A stretch of DNA of 64,000 bases, from the NCBI RefSeq assembly GCF_004959765.1, contig NZ_SJZD01000001.1, forward strand, positions 124,001 through 188,000, given 5' to 3'. The DNA comes from Flavobacterium sp. H122. GTDB lineage: Bacteria > Bacteroidota > Bacteroidia > Flavobacteriales > Flavobacteriaceae. The notes beneath the pieces are model-generated. The model was not told the origin of the DNA and did not search any database. It worked only from the letters and a program-made list of their open reading frames with translations. The stretch's first letter is position 1. Each line of letters starts with the position of its first letter. The translations under genes and the position numbers were made by a program. Below are positions 60,034-64,000 of the stretch, in pieces.

Positions 60034-61734
60034 ATGCGTTGGACCATTAAATCGAAGCCTGAAAAACAAAAAATAAAAGCCTTACAAGACGCATTACAGA
60101 TAGATGAAATTGTTGCTTCATTATTATTACAAAGAGGTATAGAAACCTATGATGAAGCCCGAAGTTTTTTCAGACCCAGTTTAGATGATTTACACGATCC
60201 TTATCTAATGAAAGATATGGATAAAGCTGTTGTACGTATTGAAAAAGCTATTCAAAACCAGGAAAACATTCTGGTTTTTGGTGATTATGATGTCGATGGA
60301 ACCACTTCGGTTTCATTGGTTTCAAGCTACTTAAAAAGCTTTTATCCTAATATCGCCACTTACATTCCAGACCGATACAAAGAAGGTTACGGAGTTTCTT
60401 ATCAAGGAATTGATTTTGCAGATGATAATGGTTTTTCTTTAATCATTGCTTTGGACTGTGGAATTAAATCGATTGAGCATATTGCTTATGCAAAAGACAA
60501 AGGAATCGATTTTATTGTTTGTGACCATCACCGTCCTGGGGATAAATTGCCGGATGCTACAGCTGTTTTAGATCCAAAACGTTCAGATTGTGATTATCCT
60601 TATAAAGAATTGTGTGGTTGCGGTGTAGGTTTTAAGCTTATTCAGGCAATTGGAAATAATAGAAATCAAACCATTGAGGATATGGTTCCCTATTTAGATT
60701 TGGTTGCTACTGCGATTGCTGCTGATATTGTTCCTATTACCGGTGAGAATCGTGTATTGGCCAAATTTGGTTTAGAAGTGATCAATACCGCTCCTCGTCC
60801 CGGAATTAAAGCTTTGATTCAGAATGTAAAAAAGAAAACACTTACTATATCGGATGTGGTTTTCATTATTGCACCACGAATTAATGCCGCTGGACGCATC
60901 AAACACGGGAATTATGCTGTTGAGTTATTAACTGAGTTTGATTTGGAACAGGCTATATTATTTGCTTCTGAAATAGAAGTTTTTAATGCCGACAGAAAAG
61001 ATTTAGATAAACAAATTACTAAAGAAGCACTGCTTCAAATTGAAGATAATAACGAAACCGAACGATTCTCAACGGTTGTATATCAGGAAAACTGGCACAA
61101 AGGAGTTATAGGTATTGTAGCATCACGATTGGTGGAAAATTATTACCGTCCCACGATTGTTTTTACAAAAAGCGGAGAGAAATTAGCCGCTTCTGCACGT
61201 TCAGTCAAGGATTTTGACATATACAATGCATTGGAAGCCTGCGCTGAACACCTGGAACAGTTTGGAGGACATATGTATGCTGCTGGGATGACAATTAAAG
61301 AAGAAAATTTATCGGCATTCAAACAAGCTTTTGAAGAAGTGGTGCAACAAACCATTCATCCTGATTTACTGACGCCTGAAATTTCAATAGACGCTGAAAT
61401 AGATTTAGCAGACATCAATCCCAAACTATTACGGATTTTAAAACAATTCGAGCCTTTCGGCCCTGAAAATATGACACCAATTTTTCTAACCAAAAATGTT
61501 TTTGATACTGGTTATCCAAAGCAATTAGGAAATGAAAATGAACATTTGCGGTTATTTGTAAAACAAGACAACCCGGATTCCGAAACTTCGGGCTTTGGTA
61601 CAATTGGTTTTGGTTTAGGCAAAAAGATTGATATCGCAAAAGACAGAAAACTTTTTGATATGGTCTATACTATCGAGGAAAATGAATGGAATGGAAATGT
61701 AAATATTCAACTGCAAGCCAGAGATATTAGATAG
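60034..61734 (+). CDS. recJ: Single-stranded-DNA-specific exonuclease RecJ
   Basis: RecJ degrades 5' single strands in recombination and mismatch repair. The 566-residue protein has DHH-domain motifs: FGDYDVDGTTSVSL (about 81-94), ALDCGIKS and the DHH triad VCDHHRPGD (about 162-170), DLVATAIAADIVP, then the DHHA1 domain with GHMYAAGMTIKEEN (GGHxxAAG). A C-terminal OB-like domain (about 440-566) completes the enzyme. Full length for the family. It follows the HopJ-like gene on the same strand. Confidence 0.95.
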   Translation: MRWTIKSKPEKQKIKALQDALQIDEIVASLLLQRGIETYDEARSFFRPSLDDLHDPYLMKDMDKAVVRIEKAIQNQENILVFGDYDVDGTTSVSLVSSYLKSFYPNIATYIPDRYKEGYGVSYQGIDFADDNGFSLIIALDCGIKSIEHIAYAKDKGIDFIVCDHHRPGDKLPDATAVLDPKRSDCDYPYKELCGCGVGFKLIQAIGNNRNQTIEDMVPYLDLVATAIAADIVPITGENRVLAKFGLEVINTAPRPGIKALIQNVKKKTLTISDVVFIIAPRINAAGRIKHGNYAVELLTEFDLEQAILFASEIEVFNADRKDLDKQITKEALLQIEDNNETERFSTVVYQENWHKGVIGIVASRLVENYYRPTIVFTKSGEKLAASARSVKDFDIYNALEACAEHLEQFGGHMYAAGMTIKEENLSAFKQAFEEVVQQTIHPDLLTPEISIDAEIDLADINPKLLRILKQFEPFGPENMTPIFLTKNVFDTGYPKQLGNENEHLRLFVKQDNPDSETSGFGTIGFGLGKKIDIAKDRKLFDMVYTIEENEWNGNVNIQLQARDIR

Positions 61735-61753
61735 TTGGCAGTTTCAGTGTTCA
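61732..61753 (+). repeat. CAGT-rich short repeat after recJ (copy C, short)
   Basis: TAGTTGGCAGTTTCAGTG begins with the recJ stop codon and resembles the start of copies A and B. It is the most divergent of the three. Confidence 0.35.
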
Positions 61754-61785
61754 GAAAAAAATATTAAATAAAAATTTGTTGGTTC

Positions 61786-63039
61786 GTGGCTCATAAAATT
61801 AAAAAAGACCCCTACTCGTCTTTAAGAAATAAAGAATTTCGTTGGTTTTTATACATGCGATTAGCAATTGTACTGGCTTGGTCAATGCAGTTTGTATTAA
61901 TTGAATGGGAAGTGTACAGACTGACAAAAGATCCGCTTTCATTAGGTTTAATAGGACTTGCCGAAGTTATTCCTGCTATTGGAATGGCTTTGTTTGCCGG
62001 ACATTTTGTAGATCAAAACGAAAAACGCTCTATGCTGGTAAAATGTTTTTCCGGTTTGGCAATGATTAGCATTTTAATGTGTGTATTGGTTCATCCAAAA
62101 ATCCATGACACTATTTCAAAATCACTTATTGTTTATGGTTTTTATGCCTTAGTATTTATTGGTGGAATCATACGCGCATTTATTATTCCTTCTGTATTCA
62201 GTTTATTAGGTTTGATTGTTCCTAATGCTGAAAAATCAAATGCCGCAGCCTGGAGCAGTTCAACCTGGCAGATTGCGGCAGTTATCGGACCGGCTTTAGC
62301 AGGTTTTGCTATTGGATGGATTGGTGTTTTTGGTTCTATGTGTTTGGTAAGCGTTTCAATTATAATCGGAATCATTTTTTTGCTGCAAATCAGTAAAAAA
62401 CCAATACTGAATCCAAAATTGGGCGAACCTATTTTTCAAAGCTTAAAGCAGGGAATTTCTTTTGTCTTTGAAAATAAAACGATTTTGAATGCTATCTCGT
62501 TAGACATGTTTGCCGTTTTATTCGGAGGTGCTGTGGCTTTACTGCCCATTTTCGCGCAGGATATTTTGAAAGTCGGCTCCCAGGGTTTTGGGATATTGCG
62601 TGCAGCTCCGGCTGTTGGAGGATTAATTACGATGCTGGTTGCCACACATTTCGATTTAAACCATAGAGCCGGAAGAAAGCTATTATTAGCTGTCTTCGGA
62701 TTCGGAATTTGTATCATTGTATTTGGTTTGTCTACCAACTTTTGGATATCTGTAATTGCATTGTTTATGAGTGGTGTAACCGATGGCATTTCGGTAGTAA
62801 TCCGTTCCACTATTTTACAGTTGTACACCCCCGACAATATGCGTGGCAGAGTTTCCTCTGTAAATTCCATATTTGTAGGTTCTTCAAACGAATTGGGAGC
62901 TTTTGAGAGCGGCTTTACATCTAAATTAATGGGTACGGTAAATGCAGTAGTCTTTGGAGGAATAATGACACTTGTTGTGGTTGGAACAACGGCTTTTGCT
63001 TCTCCAAAATTTAGAGAATTAGACATTAAAAACAACTAA
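61786..63039 (+). CDS. Major facilitator superfamily transporter
   Basis: A 417-residue transporter with 12 predicted helices of the EntS/TetA-like MFS group. Family segments are RNKEFRWFLYMRLAIVLAWSMQF (first helix), LIGLAEVIPAIGMALFAGHFVDQNEKR (loop 2-3 motif A variant GHFVDQNEKR), and DGISVVIRSTILQLYTPDNMRGRVSSVNSIF. Substrate unknown; export of small molecules is common in this group. The start is GTG at 61786; the next Met would remove part of helix 1. It is followed 3 nt later by a lipoprotein gene. Confidence 0.88.
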   Translation: MAHKIKKDPYSSLRNKEFRWFLYMRLAIVLAWSMQFVLIEWEVYRLTKDPLSLGLIGLAEVIPAIGMALFAGHFVDQNEKRSMLVKCFSGLAMISILMCVLVHPKIHDTISKSLIVYGFYALVFIGGIIRAFIIPSVFSLLGLIVPNAEKSNAAAWSSSTWQIAAVIGPALAGFAIGWIGVFGSMCLVSVSIIIGIIFLLQISKKPILNPKLGEPIFQSLKQGISFVFENKTILNAISLDMFAVLFGGAVALLPIFAQDILKVGSQGFGILRAAPAVGGLITMLVATHFDLNHRAGRKLLLAVFGFGICIIVFGLSTNFWISVIALFMSGVTDGISVVIRSTILQLYTPDNMRGRVSSVNSIFVGSSNELGAFESGFTSKLMGTVNAVVFGGIMTLVVVGTTAFASPKFRELDIKNN

Positions 63040-63042
63040 CTA

Positions 63043-63789
63043 ATGAAATACATAATTGCATTATTAATATCATTAACTTTTCTTTTTTCATGTAAAGAAG
63101 ATAAAACTTCACAAAAAAACACGAAAACAGATACGAATAATAGTAAAATTGTAACTAATAATGATCCCGAAAAATATTTTAAAAGTGATTTCAGACCAAA
63201 TGAAAAGATCTCACTAAATACAATCTATGAAAATGAAGTTGTATTTGAAAAATACAATGATGATGGAGATTATACTTTAATGAATGTTAAAAATGGATCT
63301 TTCATTTATGATTGGGAAAGAACAAAAGAAAATGATTTTTGCAGAGGTGATATATTGTCAGTAAAATGGAGAATGGACAGTATTTGGATTGCCGGAGATG
63401 GAGAAACACTTGATTTCACAGAAACTGCATTTGCTGTCAAAAAAAAGAAAGATGGGAAAGTATCTCAATTTCGCAAAAAATATAAAGAACCTCTTTCATA
63501 TCACCACAGTTATGAAGACAAAACTGAATGGTTTTTTAATGAAATATATCTGCAAGTTGAATACTATATAGCAAATTCTAAAAATTCACTGTTCAACAAT
63601 TATGAAAATATAAAAATAGAATATAGCATAGAACATAATATCAAAGATGGAAAAGAGTACTATATGATTGGAATTTATGACAATTCGAATAATCAAAACA
63701 GTATAATCCAATGGCTATATATTGAACCTGAAGAATTCACAATTTATGAATATGATTTACCAAACGACAAACTTATTAAGTTTAACTAA
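63043..63789 (+). CDS. Unknown lipoprotein
   Basis: A 248-residue protein with a lipoprotein signal ([17 protein letters not shown], Cys at 17) and a Lys/Thr/Asn linker. The mature part is polar, rich in Lys, Asp and Tyr, with strand patterns such as [16 protein letters not shown] and [17 protein letters not shown] recognise no family. It starts 3 nt after the MFS gene stop, but base composition is more AT-rich than that gene. A -7 box for uvrA lies just beyond it. Confidence 0.68.
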   Translation: MKYIIALLISLTFLFSCKEDKTSQKNTKTDTNNSKIVTNNDPEKYFKSDFRPNEKISLNTIYENEVVFEKYNDDGDYTLMNVKNGSFIYDWERTKENDFCRGDILSVKWRMDSIWIAGDGETLDFTETAFAVKKKKDGKVSQFRKKYKEPLSYHHSYEDKTEWFFNEIYLQVEYYIANSKNSLFNNYENIKIEYSIEHNIKDGKEYYMIGIYDNSNNQNSIIQWLYIEPEEFTIYEYDLPNDKLIKFN

Positions 63790-63808
63790 TCAACTCATAT
63801 AAAAATAA

Positions 63809-63816
63809 TAACTTTG
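63809..63816 (+). promoter_or_regulatory. -7 promoter element (TAACTTTG) before uvrA
   Basis: An exact TAnnTTTG match 17 nt before the uvrA start codon. No -33 TTG is obvious. Confidence 0.5.
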
Positions 63817-63833
63817 TATTTTGCTCAAAATTT

Positions 63834-64000
63834 ATGCAACATACTGACGAAACCATTGAAATTATAGGCGCTCGCGTCCATAATCTTAAAAATATTGATC
63901 TTTCCATTCCGCGTGAAAAACTCGTGGTTATTACCGGTTTATCAGGTTCGGGAAAATCATCATTGGCATTTGATACTATTTATGCTGAAGGACAGCGCCG
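63834..64000 (+). CDS. uvrA: Excinuclease ABC subunit A, N-terminal part (partial)
   Basis: The first 55 residues are visible before the right edge. They match the start of UvrA, the DNA-damage-recognising ABC ATPase of nucleotide excision repair: [17 protein letters not shown], then the first Walker A motif [25 protein letters not shown], which is nearly invariant in UvrA. The frame is open to the end of the window. Some Bacteroidota carry more than one uvrA-like gene, so paralogy cannot be excluded. Confidence 0.93.
   Translation, partial: MQHTDETIEIIGARVHNLKNIDLSIPREKLVVITGLSGSGKSSLAFDTIYAEGQR

Noticed and set aside
62436..63035. Minus-strand reading frame of 199 residues
   Set aside because: It lies wholly inside the clearly coding MFS transporter gene, with no recognisable protein features.
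1..64000. tRNA, rRNA or insertion sequence genes
   Set aside because: All gaps are short and I found no cloverleaf-like CCA-ended sequence, rRNA-like stretch or transposase gene; a covariance-model scan would settle small RNAs.

Overview
The window is a 64-kb piece of an AT-rich chromosome from a member of the Bacteroidota, most likely Flavobacterium or a close relative in the Flavobacteriaceae. The support is: the LpxC-FabZ and MurF-Alr gene fusions that mark this phylum; PorX and a type IX secretion (T9SS) type A sorting domain; SusC/TonB-type outer-membrane biology; DUF4126, DUF3822, DUF4159 and DUF4258 proteins typical of the group; genes without clear Shine-Dalgarno sequences; and many exact TAnnTTTG promoter -7 boxes just upstream of start codons. 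I see no rRNA, tRNA, insertion sequence, prophage, CRISPR array or obvious defence island. The content is mostly core chromosome with a few lineage-specific genes between.

Layout. 1-4.3 kb: a partial TamB-like gene diverges from tsaD, rsmE, a DUF4159 gene and a TrmH-family methylase. 4.5-8.2 kb: an accessory stretch with an M43 metalloprotease lipoprotein, a membrane-bound XRE regulator, a two-lobed aspartic protease-like protein and small orphan genes. 8.2-14.3 kb: a minus-strand cluster for lipid A and outer-membrane synthesis (lpxD, lpxC-fabZ, lpxA, efp, an lpxD paralogue, an NTF2-like gene) followed by sucD. 14.3-22.7 kb: an HD phosphohydrolase, an M13 peptidase, porX, tsaE, alanine dehydrogenase, DUF4258 and DinB. 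22.7-26.2 kb: an Lrp regulator, an M14 carboxypeptidase, a 300-bp divergent control region full of repeated operators, an XRE regulator, a GNAT and an acyltransferase. 26.3-33.3 kb: a spermidine-synthase-like methyltransferase coupled to a K+ channel, kdsB, DUF4126, a RecD-like helicase, DUF3822, rsmD and tsaC. 33.4-45.3 kb: a DoxX-like membrane protein, PcrA/UvrD helicase, an APC permease, an M1 aminopeptidase, a four-gene run (ATP pyrophosphatase, HExxH protein, Asp/Asn hydroxylase, recG). 45.4-51.3 kb: prolyl oligopeptidase, a TonB receptor with a His-rich partner, asd. 51.5-64 kb: a T9SS-secreted phosphatase, mscL, murF-alr, tdk, an acidic orphan protein, rsmI, DUF2750, HopJ-like, recJ, an MFS transporter, a lipoprotein and the start of uvrA.

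How it fits together. Envelope construction is the main theme: lipid A (lpxD/C/A), Kdo activation (kdsB), acyl-ACP dehydration (fabZ), peptidoglycan precursors (murF-alr, asd for diaminopimelate, alanine dehydrogenase), TamB and the T9SS regulator PorX. A second theme is RNA modification: tsaC, tsaD and tsaE for tRNA t6A, plus rsmE, rsmD, rsmI and a TrmH enzyme. A third is DNA repair: recG, recJ, pcrA/uvrD, uvrA and a RecD-like helicase. Several exported peptidases (M43, M13, M1, S9) fit a protein-degrading lifestyle.

The most unusual signal I found is non-coding: about seven copies of TTTACA-N2-TGTAAA between the M14 carboxypeptidase and an XRE regulator (24477-24773), where single operators overlap the -7 boxes of both divergent promoters and another overlaps the regulator's start codon. 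All family assignments are from reading the sequence; no database search was run.
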